In this document: piece after piece, positions 32,207 through 41,756 of the stretch | How the letters are laid out: every line of letters begins with the position of its first letter | Position numbering within the stretch: position 1 is the stretch's first letter | From: Pseudomonadota bacterium | Lineage (GTDB): Bacteria; Pseudomonadota; Alphaproteobacteria; Caulobacterales; Caulobacteraceae | NCBI GenBank assembly: GCA_023386645.1 | Contig: JAEWJI010000062.1 | Span: forward strand, 101,523-165,522 | Reading direction: 5' to 3' | Length of the DNA: 64,000 nucleotides | Notes under the pieces: model-generated | Seen by the model: only the letters and a program-made list of their open reading frames with translations | Told to the model about the DNA's origin: nothing | Database searches by the model: none | Made by a program: the position numbers and the translations under genes

Positions 32207-34048
32207 ATGCCTCGCCTTCGCGCCCTGTCGCCCCTCCTCTTCGCCCTCCTGACCAGCATGAGCCCCGCCATGGCCCAGACGCCGTCCTCCGTTCCCAACG
32301 CCGCGCCCTGGGATCAGGCCTTCCTGCCGCCGGTCCCCGTGTGGGATGGAGCCAGCCGGTCCCTGCTTCGTGACGCCTCAGATCCCTGGGTGACGCCGTT
32401 CGAGGCGGACCCCGAGCATGACTTCAGCCCGACCTACGCCGACACCCGAGCCTGGTTCGACCGGCTGGACCAGGCCTCCGACCTGGTCCGTATCGAGCAG
32501 TTCGGCGTCTCCCCCGAGGGCCGGCCGATCTATGCGGTGATCGCCTCCAAGGATGGTGCGGCGTTCGACCCCGCCAAGCCGGTGCTGCTGGTCCAGGCGG
32601 GCATCCATCCCGGGGAGATCGACGGCAAGGACGCCGGCATGATGCTGCTGCGCGACATCGCTTTCCACGGCAAGGATGGCCTGCTGGACCGGGTCAACCT
32701 GATCCTGATCCCGATCCTGAGCGTGGACGGCCACGAGCGATCAGGCCCCTATTCCCGGCCCAACCAGCGCGGCCCCCGCATCCAGGGCTGGCGCAACACC
32801 GCGACCAACCAGAACCTGAACCGCGACTACATGAAGCTGGACCAGGCCGAGATGAGGGCGGTGCGAGGCCTCGTGCTGAAGTACCGACCGGACCTCTATG
32901 TCGACGTCCACGTCACCGACGGCATGGACTACCAGTACGACGTCACTTTCGGCTTCAACGGAGAGAACGGAAGCTTCAGCCGCTCGCCGGCTTCGTCAAG
33001 CTGGCTGGACGGCGTGTTCAAGCCGGCGATGAACCGGGCGCTGGAGGGTCAGGGCCATATTCCGGGTGAGTTGGTCTTCGGCGTCGACGACGCCAATCCG
33101 CGCGCGGGCCTGTCGGATGGGGGACTGGGCGAGCGGTTTTCAAACGGCTGGGGCGCGGCGGCGCACGTGCCGACCATCCTGATCGAGAACCACAGCCTGA
33201 AGCCACACGAGCAGCGGGTGCTCGGGACCTATGTCTTCATCGAGGCGGCGATGAGGTTGCTGGCCGAGCAGGGCGGCGACCTGCGCGCGGCCATCGAGGC
33301 AGACCGGGCCCTGCGGCCCCAGGAGATTCCGGCCAACTTCCAGCCCGTCGATGCGCCGGAACGCACCGTCGAGTTCCGTGGCATCCGCTACGAAACCTAC
33401 GAGAGCGTCGCCACGGGCCGGCAGGAGATCCGCTGGCTGGGCGAACCGGATCCAGAGCCTTGGTCCCTCCCCTTCTACGGCTCAAGGCCGACCCTGACGC
33501 TGCGGCGGCCCGAGGCCTATTGGGTTCCGGTCAGCCGGCCCGACATCATCGAGCGGCTGCGCCTGCACGGGATCGAGATGGAGACCCTGGCCGAGGCGCG
33601 CACCGTGCCCGTCGAAATGCTGCGGCTCGGCGAGGTCAAGATCGCCGCGCGGGCCAGCGAAGGCCATGTGCCGACCACGGTCGAAGAGGTCACGCCCGAA
33701 CGCCGCGACTGGACCTTCCCGGCCGGTTCCGTGCGGGTGCCGACGGACCAACCGCTGGGCGACGTCGTGGTGCTGCTGCTGGAGCCGCAGTCGAGCGAGA
33801 GCTTCTTCGCCTGGGGCATGTTCCCCGAGGTGTTGAGCCGCGTGGAGTACATCGAGAGCTACGCCATCGCGCCCCTGGCCGAGCGGATGCTGGCGGCCGA
33901 TCCGGCGCTGAAGTCCGAGTTCGAAGCGAAGTTGGCCAGCGACCCGGAGTTTGCCGCGAGCGGCGATGCGCGGCTGGGCTGGTTTTACGAGCGAACTCCG
34001 TTCTACGATGGACAGTATCTGCTCTATCCCGTCGCCCGCGAGCCCTAG
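32207..34048 (+). CDS. Exported M14-family zinc carboxypeptidase-like protein
   Basis: The 613-residue protein starts at ATG 32207 with a Sec signal peptide (ends near AMAQ, residue 24). The M14 catalytic domain shows the H-x-x-E zinc pair in QAGIHPGEIDG, and DVHVTDG and IENHSLKP further on. The usual family role is to trim C-terminal or amidated peptides; here probably of periplasmic peptides or peptidoglycan peptides. The C-terminal third is a separate domain of unknown type. It follows the membrane-protein cluster by 43 bp, but promoter evidence for a common operon is lacking. Confidence 0.85.
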   Translation: MPRLRALSPLLFALLTSMSPAMAQTPSSVPNAAPWDQAFLPPVPVWDGASRSLLRDASDPWVTPFEADPEHDFSPTYADTRAWFDRLDQASDLVRIEQFGVSPEGRPIYAVIASKDGAAFDPAKPVLLVQAGIHPGEIDGKDAGMMLLRDIAFHGKDGLLDRVNLILIPILSVDGHERSGPYSRPNQRGPRIQGWRNTATNQNLNRDYMKLDQAEMRAVRGLVLKYRPDLYVDVHVTDGMDYQYDVTFGFNGENGSFSRSPASSSWLDGVFKPAMNRALEGQGHIPGELVFGVDDANPRAGLSDGGLGERFSNGWGAAAHVPTILIENHSLKPHEQRVLGTYVFIEAAMRLLAEQGGDLRAAIEADRALRPQEIPANFQPVDAPERTVEFRGIRYETYESVATGRQEIRWLGEPDPEPWSLPFYGSRPTLTLRRPEAYWVPVSRPDIIERLRLHGIEMETLAEARTVPVEMLRLGEVKIAARASEGHVPTTVEEVTPERRDWTFPAGSVRVPTDQPLGDVVVLLLEPQSSESFFAWGMFPEVLSRVEYIESYAIAPLAERMLAADPALKSEFEAKLASDPEFAASGDARLGWFYERTPFYDGQYLLYPVAREP

Positions 34049-34057
34049 GAGGCCCCG

Positions 34058-34462
34058 ATGCCCGAGATGACGTCGATCGAAGCGGCCGGCTTCTGGAGCG
34101 GGCTGCTCATCCTGTTGCTGGTTTTCCTGTCCGTCCGGGTGGTCATGGGCCGGCGGCGGCATCGGGTGTTGCTGGGCGACGGCGGGGTGGGGGAGATGAA
34201 CGTCACGATGCGGGCGTTCGGGAACGCGGCCGAATACATCCCCGCCGGCGTGGCCGCCCTGATCCTGCTGGCCCTGGTCGAGGTGGACGTTCTATGGATT
34301 CACGTCGCGGGCCTGGCCTTGCTGGCCGGTCGGTTGATCCATCCATCGGGGCTCAAACTGACTGGCGGGGTTCCCCCGGCGCGGGTGGTCGGCATGGCGC
34401 TCACCTGGCTGGTGCTTATCGGCGCGGGCCTGGCGCTGATCATCCGGCCCCTCGTCGGCTGA
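34058..34462 (+). CDS. MAPEG family membrane protein
   Basis: A 134-residue integral protein with four helices. The MAPEG signature is RAFGNAAEYIPAGVAALILL followed by WIHVAGLALLAGRLIH, including a conserved Asn-Ala-x-Glu. Bacterial members resemble microsomal glutathione transferases and 5-lipoxygenase activators, but their substrates are mostly unknown. It starts 9 bp after the M14 peptidase stop with AGGAGG ribosome site, so the two are co-transcribed. Confidence 0.88.
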   Translation: MPEMTSIEAAGFWSGLLILLLVFLSVRVVMGRRRHRVLLGDGGVGEMNVTMRAFGNAAEYIPAGVAALILLALVEVDVLWIHVAGLALLAGRLIHPSGLKLTGGVPPARVVGMALTWLVLIGAGLALIIRPLVG

Positions 34463-34502
34463 AGCCGGTTGCGGCCCCCGTGGGGGTTGGCCATATCGGG
34501 GC

Positions 34503-35855
34503 ATGTCTTTTGACGCCTCGCCTGACCCCGCCGACATCCTGAACGACATCGTCTCCGCGGCCCTGAGGGCCGGTGCCGACACGGCCGAGGCGGTCGCCGC
34601 CGAACGGCGGGCGCTGTCGGTCGGCGTGCGCAACGGCGCGCTGGAGGAGGTCGAGCGGCAGGAGTCCCGCGACCTGGGCCTGAGGGTCTTCATCGGCCAG
34701 CGACAGGCGACCGTTTCCGCCTCCGATCTGTCGGCGGAGACCCGGGCCCGGCTGGTCGAACGGGCGGTGGCCATGGCCAGGCTGGCCCCGGAGGACCCGT
34801 TCACCGGGCTGGCCGATCCCGACCGGCTGGCGCGCGGGCCCCATCCCGACCTGGACCTGTTCGATCCGACCGAGGCCAATCCAGCGGAACTGGAGACTGA
34901 AGCGCGCGAGGCCGAGGCGGCGGCCCTGGCCGTGCCGGGAGTCACCAAGTCCGAGGGCGGCTACGCCGCCTGGGCCTCCAGCGACTGGCGGCTGGTCACC
35001 TCCCATGGTTTCGACGGCGCCTATCGGGGCTCCTGCTTCTCGCGCGGCGTGGGCGTGATCGCCGAGAAGGACGGCGCCATGGAGCGCGGTGGAGAGAGCC
35101 GCACCACGCGCCACCGTTCGGACCTGCCTCCGGCGGACGAGATCGGCCTGGAGGCCGGCCGCCGGGCGGTGGCCCGCACGGGACCTCGCAAGATCGCCTC
35201 CACCACCGCTCCCGTCATCTTCGAGAACCGGGTGGCGACCCAGGTGCTGTCGCCGCTCATCGGAGCGATCAACGGGCTGGCAGTGGCGCGCGGCACCTCC
35301 TTCCTGAAGCACCGGCTGGGCCAGACGGTGCTGCCCTCCGGCGCCAATCTGATCGACGATCCGTTCCGCGTCCGTGGTCTGGGATCGGGTCCGTTCGACG
35401 ACGAGGGGGTAGCTGTCCAGCGGCGATCAATCGTTGACGACGGCGTCCTGACCACCTGGTTGCTCAACAGTTCCGCCGCCCGACAGCTGGGTCTGGCCTC
35501 GACCGGCCACGCCTCGCGCGGCCTGGCTGGGCCGCCCGGCGTATCGACCCACAACCTGCATCTTGAACCAGGCGAGCGCGACCTGGCCGGGCTAATGGCC
35601 GAGGGCGGGACCGGCCTTCTGGTCACCAGCATGTTCGGACCTTCGTTGAACGCCAACACCGGCGACTGGTCCGCCGGGGTCTCCGGCTTCTGGTTCGAGG
35701 GCGGCGAGGTCGCCTATCCAGTCAGCGAAGTCACCGTCGCCGGCAATCTGACGGACCTCTATGCGCGCCTGATCGCCGGATCGGACCTGGAATTCCGGTC
35801 CAGCTTCAACGCGCCTTCCCTATTGTTCGACGCGGTCGCCATCGCCGGCAAATGA
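34503..35855 (+). CDS. pmbA: PmbA/TldE-type metalloprotease subunit
   Basis: The 450-residue protein belongs to the TldD/PmbA family, which together as a heterodimer processes microcin B17 and CcdA in E. coli. The characteristic mid-region GIKLSASG-like stretch appears as GLRVFIGQRQATVSASDL, and the C-terminal GIFVTSMFG-like stretch as GLLVTSMFGPSLNANTGDWS. The metal-binding HExxxH of TldD is absent, which identifies this as the PmbA subunit. TldD is not in the window. Stop overlaps the start of the next gene by 4 bp. Confidence 0.93.
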   Translation: MSFDASPDPADILNDIVSAALRAGADTAEAVAAERRALSVGVRNGALEEVERQESRDLGLRVFIGQRQATVSASDLSAETRARLVERAVAMARLAPEDPFTGLADPDRLARGPHPDLDLFDPTEANPAELETEAREAEAAALAVPGVTKSEGGYAAWASSDWRLVTSHGFDGAYRGSCFSRGVGVIAEKDGAMERGGESRTTRHRSDLPPADEIGLEAGRRAVARTGPRKIASTTAPVIFENRVATQVLSPLIGAINGLAVARGTSFLKHRLGQTVLPSGANLIDDPFRVRGLGSGPFDDEGVAVQRRSIVDDGVLTTWLLNSSAARQLGLASTGHASRGLAGPPGVSTHNLHLEPGERDLAGLMAEGGTGLLVTSMFGPSLNANTGDWSAGVSGFWFEGGEVAYPVSEVTVAGNLTDLYARLIAGSDLEFRSSFNAPSLLFDAVAIAGK

Positions 35856-36646
35856 ACGACTTGCACGACGATTTGAAGCTGATCCGCGAGGCGGCCCAGG
35901 CCGCCGGCGCCCTGGCGGTAGCCGAACGTGACAAGGGCCTGCGGATCACCTCCAAACCCGGCGGCTCGCCCGTCACCAACGCCGACCTGGCCGCCGACGC
36001 CCTGCTTCAGGAGCGGCTGCTGGGCGCGCGACCCGATTACGGGTGGCTGTCGGAGGAGACGGCGGACACCAAAGAACGGCTGGCGCGGCGTCGCATCTTC
36101 GTGGTCGATCCCATCGACGGCACCGTCGCCTTCATGAAGCGCAAGCCGTGGTGGTGCGTGCCCATCGCCGTGGTCGAGGACGGCCGGCCGGTCGCCGCCG
36201 TCATCCACGCCCCCATGCTGGGCGAGACCTTCGAGGCGACGCTGGGCGGCGGAGCGCGACTGAACGGCGAGCCGATCACGGCGTCCGACACTGACGACCT
36301 GGAGGACGCCGCCGTCCTGGCCGACGCACGGCTGATGGAGGGGCCACAGTGGCCCGAGCCCTGGCCCGCCATGCGCTATGAGAAGAGGAACGCCCTGGCC
36401 TACCGCATGGCCCTGGTGGCGGCTGGAGCGTTCGACGCCGCCATCGCCCTGACCCCGAAATGGGACTGGGACGTCTGCGCCGGCGCCCTGATCGCCGAAG
36501 AGGCGGGGGCCAAGGTGTCCGACCACCACGGCCGGCCCTGGCGCTTCAACCAGCCCGACCCGCGCCAGACCAGCCTGGTCTGCTCCGCTCCGGGCCTGCA
36601 TCGCTTGATCCTGAAGCGTTGCGCCCCTATCCCGCTGGCGTTCTGA
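35852..36646 (+). CDS. Inositol-monophosphatase-family phosphatase (CysQ/HisN type)
   Basis: A 264-residue Mg-dependent phosphatase of the IMPase superfamily. Metal ligands lie in LSEET (68-69), DPIDGT (86-91) and WDWDVCAG (near 207). The domain identity is clear, but the substrate is not: candidates are PAP/PAPS (CysQ), histidinol phosphate or inositol phosphates. The close coupling with pmbA (ATGA overlap) is a common alphaproteobacterial arrangement and is usually annotated CysQ. Confidence 0.88.
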   Translation: MNDLHDDLKLIREAAQAAGALAVAERDKGLRITSKPGGSPVTNADLAADALLQERLLGARPDYGWLSEETADTKERLARRRIFVVDPIDGTVAFMKRKPWWCVPIAVVEDGRPVAAVIHAPMLGETFEATLGGGARLNGEPITASDTDDLEDAAVLADARLMEGPQWPEPWPAMRYEKRNALAYRMALVAAGAFDAAIALTPKWDWDVCAGALIAEEAGAKVSDHHGRPWRFNQPDPRQTSLVCSAPGLHRLILKRCAPIPLAF

Positions 36647-36668
36647 TCCCTCCCTGGCCGGACCTCCC

Positions 36669-36914
36669 ATGACCGACACCGACGCCTCCTCGCCCCAGCT
36701 GCTGCACCTCGTGATCGGGGGCGAACTGCGCCACCTGGACGCGCCGGTGTTCCGCGACCTGTCGAAGGTGGAGTTCGTCGGCGCCTTCGGCAGCTATGCG
36801 GAAGCCAAGAAGGCGTGGAAGGCGCGGGCCCAGGCGACTGTCGACAATGCCCACATGCGGTATTTCATTTTGCACGCGCACAAGCTGATCGATCCCCGAG
36901 GCGACGCCCACTGA
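36669..36914 (+). CDS. DUF4170 protein
   Basis: An 81-residue soluble protein with the DUF4170 pattern: LLHLVIGGELRHLDAPVFRD, KVEFVGAFGSYAEAKKAWKA and NAHMRYFILHAHKLIDP. Family members are common in alphaproteobacteria, usually at this position behind pmbA/cysQ. No biochemical function known. Spacing to the upstream gene is 22 bp. Confidence 0.88.
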   Translation: MTDTDASSPQLLHLVIGGELRHLDAPVFRDLSKVEFVGAFGSYAEAKKAWKARAQATVDNAHMRYFILHAHKLIDPRGDAH

Positions 36915-36978
36915 GGCCTTGCGGGAACCGGACGGCTGGGCGGGACGCTTTCGAGGCGAAGCTTGAAGGATCCCGCCC

Positions 36979-37203
36979 ATGACCACCGTCCTGATCGTTC
37001 TCGTCCTGCTGGCCCTCGCGGTCGGGATCGTGGTCTGGTTCACGCGCGGCAAATCAGCCGCGCCCCATGCGGGCCTGACGCCGGCCGAGGGCAAGGAGCA
37101 GGACGTCGCCTGGAACGACCCGGTGACGCCAACCGCCGATCCCTTCGCCAATGCGCCCCACTCCACCGAGACAGGCGTTCGCGACGGCCAGCGCCCGCTC
37201 TGA
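36979..37203 (+). CDS. Small single-helix membrane protein
   Basis: A 74-residue protein with an N-terminal membrane helix (TVLIVLVLLALAVGIVVWF, residues 3-21), followed by a soluble tail rich in Pro, Asp and Asn. The GAAGGATC ribosome site supports the start. The stop codon abuts the convergent phosphatase gene (no gap). Function unknown. Confidence 0.65.
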   Translation: MTTVLIVLVLLALAVGIVVWFTRGKSAAPHAGLTPAEGKEQDVAWNDPVTPTADPFANAPHSTETGVRDGQRPL

Positions 37204-37869
37204 CTATTCCCGCTTCAGGAGTCGCTCGGTCAGCAGCGTCCCCCACCAGCTAGCCTTGAACTCGGCCCTCAGCGCCTTGGGGTCATAATCGGAGCCATCC
37301 ACCCAGTCGATGAAGCTGACGCCGGTCGGCTCGACCTCGCGGATGTATTTCTCGAGGAAAAAATCGAGCACGCCGGTGAGGCCTTCGCGATGGTGCAGGA
37401 ACTTCTTGGAAAGCTCCTGGATGGCGACGGAGATCGGCTCGCCCAGATGGAAATGGCGATACAGCACCGCCATCAGCCCAGCCCGGTCCGCGCCGGACTT
37501 GCAGTGGATCAGGGCCGGATACTGGATCGTGCGGAAAAGCTCCCGCGCCCGGTGGACCCGGTCAGGCGTAGGAACGTCGCGCGAATCCAGCGGCGCGTCG
37601 ATCAAGGTCAGCCCCAGGCGGGCGCAGGCCTCGACTTCCAGAGCGTGATAGGCCTCGTCGCGGGCGCCGCGCAGGTTGATGACCGTTCTGATCCCACGCT
37701 CCGCCCAGGCCTTGAGCTGGCGCGGAGAAGGCTGGTTGGTGCGCACGAGATCGGGCCCGATCCAGTGGGCGTTGGAGAATTTCAGTCGCAGGAAGGCGTG
37801 ATCCTTACAGAAATAGTCCCAGCCGGCGCGGCGGCGGCCGGAGGCGGTGGAAAGGTCGTAGCGGCCCAT
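37204..37869 (-). CDS. Dual-specificity/tyrosine phosphatase-like protein
   Basis: A 221-residue protein with the Cys-x5-Arg signature HCKSGADRAGL (Cys123, Arg129). The preceding general acid region is DAPLDSRDVPTPDR. The fold is that of dual-specificity phosphatases; similar bacterial proteins act on phosphoinositides or phosphotyrosine, or are tied to lipopolysaccharide synthesis. The C-terminus has GVSFIDWVDGSDYDPKAL and a Trp-rich end, common to a conserved group in alphaproteobacteria. It is divergent from the MsbA-like gene; a role in envelope lipid control is inference from position only. Confidence 0.82.
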   Translation of the reverse strand: MGRYDLSTASGRRRAGWDYFCKDHAFLRLKFSNAHWIGPDLVRTNQPSPRQLKAWAERGIRTVINLRGARDEAYHALEVEACARLGLTLIDAPLDSRDVPTPDRVHRARELFRTIQYPALIHCKSGADRAGLMAVLYRHFHLGEPISVAIQELSKKFLHHREGLTGVLDFFLEKYIREVEPTGVSFIDWVDGSDYDPKALRAEFKASWWGTLLTERLLKRE

Positions 37870-37958
37870 GCGTGCGAGATAGAGGCTTGGAACGCGCGCG
37901 TCATCCGCAGCCTCGCCCGCGACTTGACTTGCCGGACGGACCGGCCGACCTCCGGCGG

Positions 37959-39782
37959 ATGACGCCAGCCGCCCTTTCCGACGACGAGCGCCCGCGCGCC
38001 CTGCGTCCGCTGCTGGCGCGCATCTGGCGCGACTACCTCTCGCATCACCGGACGGCGCTTATCGCCTCGATCCTGTGCGCGGCCGTGGTCGGGATCATGG
38101 CGGCGACGGTGCTCCAGCTGCTGGAGCCGGCGATCGACGGGCTGTTCCTCGGCCGGGCGGTCGCCATCTGGGGCGTCGTCACGGTGCCGCCGGGGCAGGC
38201 CCTGACCTGGATCCCGATGATCATCATCGGCGCGGGCGTAATCTGGACGGCGGCGGCATTGGGCCAGGCGGCCCTAGTCAACCGGCTGGGCCACGGCATC
38301 GTCGGCGACATCCAGGTGCGGCTGTTCGGCAGCATGATCCGGGCCGACCTCGCGCGGCTGCGGGCCCGTCACTCGGGTGGCTTCGTTTCCAGTGTGCTCT
38401 TTGACGCCAATCTGGTGCGCGAGGCATTCACCAACGGGGTGGTGAACTACACCCAGCACGCCCTCACCCTGGCCGCCGTGATCGGCTACATGGCCTGGTC
38501 CGACTGGCGGCTGACCCTGATCGTGCTCGGCGGCGCGCCGGTGATCGCCTGGGTCATGCGCCGCTTCGGCAAGCGGATGCGCAAGGCCACGACCGGCGCC
38601 ATGGTCGAGACCGAGAACCTGTCGACCGCTCTGATGGAGAACCTGGACGGGGTCCGACTGGTCAAGATCGAGAACCGCGAGGCGGCGGAAGAAGCGCGCG
38701 TCGGCAAGGTCGTGGACCGGCGTCAGCGGCATGTGATCAAGTCGGCTGATTCCCGGGCCTTCGCCGGGCCCATCTCGAACATGGTGGCGATGATCGTGAT
38801 CGCCGCCGTCATGGCCTACGCGGGCTGGCAGGCGCGGCAGGGCGAAATGACCGTGGGATCGTTCGCCGCCTACATCGGCCTGCTGATGGCGGCCGGCCAG
38901 TCGCTGCGGCAGGTAACCAATCTGCAGACCGTCATGAGCGAGGGCCTGACCGCTGCCCGCCGCCTGTTCGAGGCGCTGGACATCCAGCCGGAGATCCGCG
39001 AAGCCGCCGCGCCGCGCGCCCTGCCCGCGGGGCCGCTGACGGTGACCTTCGAGGGCGTATCCTTCGCCTATGGCGACGCCCCGACCCTGACCGACGTGTC
39101 GTTCGCCGTGCGGCCGGGCGAGACCGTGGCCCTGGTCGGGCCATCCGGCGGAGGCAAGTCGACCCTGCTGTCGCTCCTGCCGCGCTTCTACGACACGACC
39201 TCGGGGGCGGTGACCGTGAATGGCGTCGATGTCCGCCAACTGTCCCTGGCCGACCTGCGCGGGGGCATCGCCCTGGTGACCCAGGAGCCGTTCCTGTTCG
39301 ACGACACGATCGGGGCGAACATCGCGTATGGCCGGCCCGACGCGACCCAGGAGCAGATCGAGGCGGCGGCCCGCGCCGCCGCGGCCCATGACTTCATCTC
39401 CGCCCTACCCGAAGGCTACGGGACCCGAGCCGGCGAGGCCGGCGCGCGCCTGTCGGGCGGCCAACGCCAGCGGATCGCCATAGCCCGCGCCTTCCTGAAG
39501 GACGCGCCCATCCTGCTGCTGGACGAGGCGACCAGCGCGCTGGACACCGAAAGCGAAGCCCTTGTCCAGGCCGCGCTGGAGCGGCTGATGGCCGGCCGCG
39601 CGGTCCTGATGATCGCCCACCGCCTGTCGACGGTCCGCAACGCCGACATGATCCACGTGCTCGACCAGGGCCGCATCGTCGAGAGCGGCCGGCATGAGGA
39701 CCTGGTGAAGCGCGACGGCCTCTACGCCCGCCTGGCGCGACAGCAGTCGCTGGAGGACGACGCGGTCGTTCGCCTGGCATGA
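37959..39782 (+). CDS. ABC exporter, MsbA-like (permease plus ATPase)
   Basis: A 607-residue half-transporter with six helices in residues 20-330 and an ATP-binding domain with Walker A GPSGGGKST, the signature LSGGQRQRIAIAR, and Walker B ILLLDEATSALD. Followed immediately by acyltransferase, waaA and lpxK genes, it is most likely the exporter of the lipid A core (MsbA). Start chosen at MTPAALSDD, 37959. The whole cluster has overlapping genes (ATGA), so one transcript is likely. Confidence 0.88.
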   Translation: MTPAALSDDERPRALRPLLARIWRDYLSHHRTALIASILCAAVVGIMAATVLQLLEPAIDGLFLGRAVAIWGVVTVPPGQALTWIPMIIIGAGVIWTAAALGQAALVNRLGHGIVGDIQVRLFGSMIRADLARLRARHSGGFVSSVLFDANLVREAFTNGVVNYTQHALTLAAVIGYMAWSDWRLTLIVLGGAPVIAWVMRRFGKRMRKATTGAMVETENLSTALMENLDGVRLVKIENREAAEEARVGKVVDRRQRHVIKSADSRAFAGPISNMVAMIVIAAVMAYAGWQARQGEMTVGSFAAYIGLLMAAGQSLRQVTNLQTVMSEGLTAARRLFEALDIQPEIREAAAPRALPAGPLTVTFEGVSFAYGDAPTLTDVSFAVRPGETVALVGPSGGGKSTLLSLLPRFYDTTSGAVTVNGVDVRQLSLADLRGGIALVTQEPFLFDDTIGANIAYGRPDATQEQIEAAARAAAAHDFISALPEGYGTRAGEAGARLSGGQRQRIAIARAFLKDAPILLLDEATSALDTESEALVQAALERLMAGRAVLMIAHRLSTVRNADMIHVLDQGRIVESGRHEDLVKRDGLYARLARQQSLEDDAVVRLA

Positions 39783-40465
39783 GGCCGCTCCGCATTCCCT
39801 GGGTTCAGAACAGCCTGGCCTGGGCTCTCGCGGGCTGGATGCGGTTCTGCTTCGCCACCATCCGCTGGACGCATGAAAATCAGGCCGCGGCGGACGAGGT
39901 CTGGGCGAAAGGCGGCGGGGTGCTCTGCACCTTCTGGCATTCGCGGATCGGCCTCAGCCCCGCCTGCTGGCCGCTGGACCGCGCCCAACCGGCCAAGGCC
40001 CTGATCTCGCTCAGTCCCGACGGCCAGTTCATCGCCAAGGCGGTGGCGCGCCAGGGCATCCCGGCCATCCGGGGGTCGTCCGCCAACAAGGACAAGGCCG
40101 ACCGCGCCAAGGGCGGGACCCAGGCCCTGCGCGACGGGCTGCGTCAACTCAAGGTCGGGGCCCTGGCCATCACCCCGGACGGCCCGCGCGGGCCCGCGCG
40201 CCAGATGGCCGAGGGCCTGCCCGTGCTGGCCAAGCTGTCCGGCGCGCCGGTGCTGTTCATCGGTCTGTCGTGCCAGCCCGCGATCCGGCTTGATAGCTGG
40301 GACCGGGCGGTCTTGCCCCTACCCTTCGGCCGGGGCGCGATCGTGTGGGACATCGCCCACTACCCGGAGAACGGTGACCTGGCCGCCGTCACGGCCGACT
40401 GGACCTCGCGTCTGAACGCCGTGGAGGCGCGGGCGGACGCTCTTACCGGCCTGACGGACGCCTGA
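39779..40465 (+). CDS. DUF374 lysophospholipid acyltransferase-like protein
   Basis: A 228-residue protein of the DUF374 family, related to acyltransferases of lipid A and phospholipid synthesis. GVLCTFWHSR and KALISLSPDGQFIAKAV, ALAITPDGPRGPA represent the conserved blocks; the His of FWHSR is the probable catalytic residue of an H-x4-D-like motif. Located between the MsbA-like exporter and waaA with 4-bp overlap, it is probably an acyltransferase of lipid A; substrate not established. Confidence 0.85.
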   Translation: MRPLRIPWVQNSLAWALAGWMRFCFATIRWTHENQAAADEVWAKGGGVLCTFWHSRIGLSPACWPLDRAQPAKALISLSPDGQFIAKAVARQGIPAIRGSSANKDKADRAKGGTQALRDGLRQLKVGALAITPDGPRGPARQMAEGLPVLAKLSGAPVLFIGLSCQPAIRLDSWDRAVLPLPFGRGAIVWDIAHYPENGDLAAVTADWTSRLNAVEARADALTGLTDA

Positions 40466-40466
40466 G

Positions 40467-41756
40467 ATGAGCGCCGCCCTCCTCGCCTATGGTCTCGCCA
40501 CCCGCCTGCTGGAGCCCTTGGCGCCGGCCCTGCTGCGCCGGCGGGCCAGCCGGGGCAAGGAGGACCACGCCCGGTTGGATGAACGCCTGGGCCATCCCGG
40601 GCTCGAACGTCCCCCTGGCGAGCTCGTCTGGCTACACGGGGCCAGCGTTGGCGAAACCCTGTCGCTCCTGCCCCTGATCGACCGGCTGCGGTCGGAACGG
40701 CCGGACCTCGCCTTGCTGGTGACCTCTGGGACGCGAACCTCAGCCGAGTTGCTCGGACGGCGCCTGCCCGAGGGCGTGATCCACCAGTACGCCCCCGTCG
40801 ATGGTCCCGAGGCCGTCTCGCGCTTCCTGGACCACTGGCGGCCGGCGCTCGGCGTCTTCGTGGAGAGCGAACTCTGGCCCAACCTGCTGACCAAGGCGAA
40901 GGCCCGGGGCGTGAAGCTCGCTCTGGTCAGCGCCCGGGTGACCGACGATACTGTGCGCGGCTGGTCACGTGCGCGAGGGCTGGCCTCCCGCCTGTTGGGC
41001 GGCTTCGATTTGATCCTGGCCCAGGATATCCACTCGACCATTCGGCTCCAGCAGATGGGCGCCCATGTCGCGGGTGAGGCCAACCTAAAGCTGATCGGCG
41101 AGCCCCTGCCCTACGATCGGGCCGAGTTCCAGCGGCTGAGCCAGGCGATCGGCGAGCGGCAGGTGGTCCTGGGCGCCAGCACCCATCACGGCGAGGACGA
41201 GCATGTGATCTCGGCCGTCGAGATGGCGGCGGTGGGGCGGCCGGTGCTGACCATCCTTGTGCCGCGCCATCCCGACCGGGCGGGCGAGATCGCATCACGA
41301 CAGCGCGCGTTCCGCCCCCGTGACCCCGCGCCGGCCCGACGGTCGCTGGGCGAGCCGCTGACCGCTGACACCCGGATCTATCTGGCCGACACCCTGGGCG
41401 AACTGGGGCTGTTCCTGCGGCTGGCGGACGTGGTGGTCATGGGCGGGTCGTTCACGACAGGGATCGGCGGCCACAATCCGCTGGAAGCGGCGCGGCTCGG
41501 CAAGGGGGTCCTGCATGGCGACGACCTGGGCAACTGGTCGGGGGTCTATTCCGACCTCGAGTTCGGCGGCGGGTCCGTGCGCTGCGGGACAGAGGGCGAG
41601 CTGGCCCAGGCGATCGACCGGCTGCTGTCGGATCCGGTCGAGCGCGCGCGTCTGAACCAGGCGGCGGCGGTCGTCGCGCGCCGGGCCGATGCGGGGATCG
41701 CCCCGCTGATGGGGCGTCTGGCGCCCCTGCTGCCGCCGATGGGGAGCAGGCGATGA
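40467..41756 (+). CDS. waaA: 3-deoxy-D-manno-octulosonic acid transferase
   Basis: WaaA (KdtA) adds Kdo from CMP-Kdo to lipid IVA. The 429-residue GT-B enzyme starts with a hydrophobic membrane-association helix, then has the family motif LVWLHGASVGETLSLLPL with a catalytic Glu, and the donor site MGGSFTTGIGGHNPLEAA in the second domain. Starts one base after the acyltransferase stop. One or two Kdo units cannot be told from the sequence. Confidence 0.95.
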   Translation: MSAALLAYGLATRLLEPLAPALLRRRASRGKEDHARLDERLGHPGLERPPGELVWLHGASVGETLSLLPLIDRLRSERPDLALLVTSGTRTSAELLGRRLPEGVIHQYAPVDGPEAVSRFLDHWRPALGVFVESELWPNLLTKAKARGVKLALVSARVTDDTVRGWSRARGLASRLLGGFDLILAQDIHSTIRLQQMGAHVAGEANLKLIGEPLPYDRAEFQRLSQAIGERQVVLGASTHHGEDEHVISAVEMAAVGRPVLTILVPRHPDRAGEIASRQRAFRPRDPAPARRSLGEPLTADTRIYLADTLGELGLFLRLADVVVMGGSFTTGIGGHNPLEAARLGKGVLHGDDLGNWSGVYSDLEFGGGSVRCGTEGELAQAIDRLLSDPVERARLNQAAAVVARRADAGIAPLMGRLAPLLPPMGSRR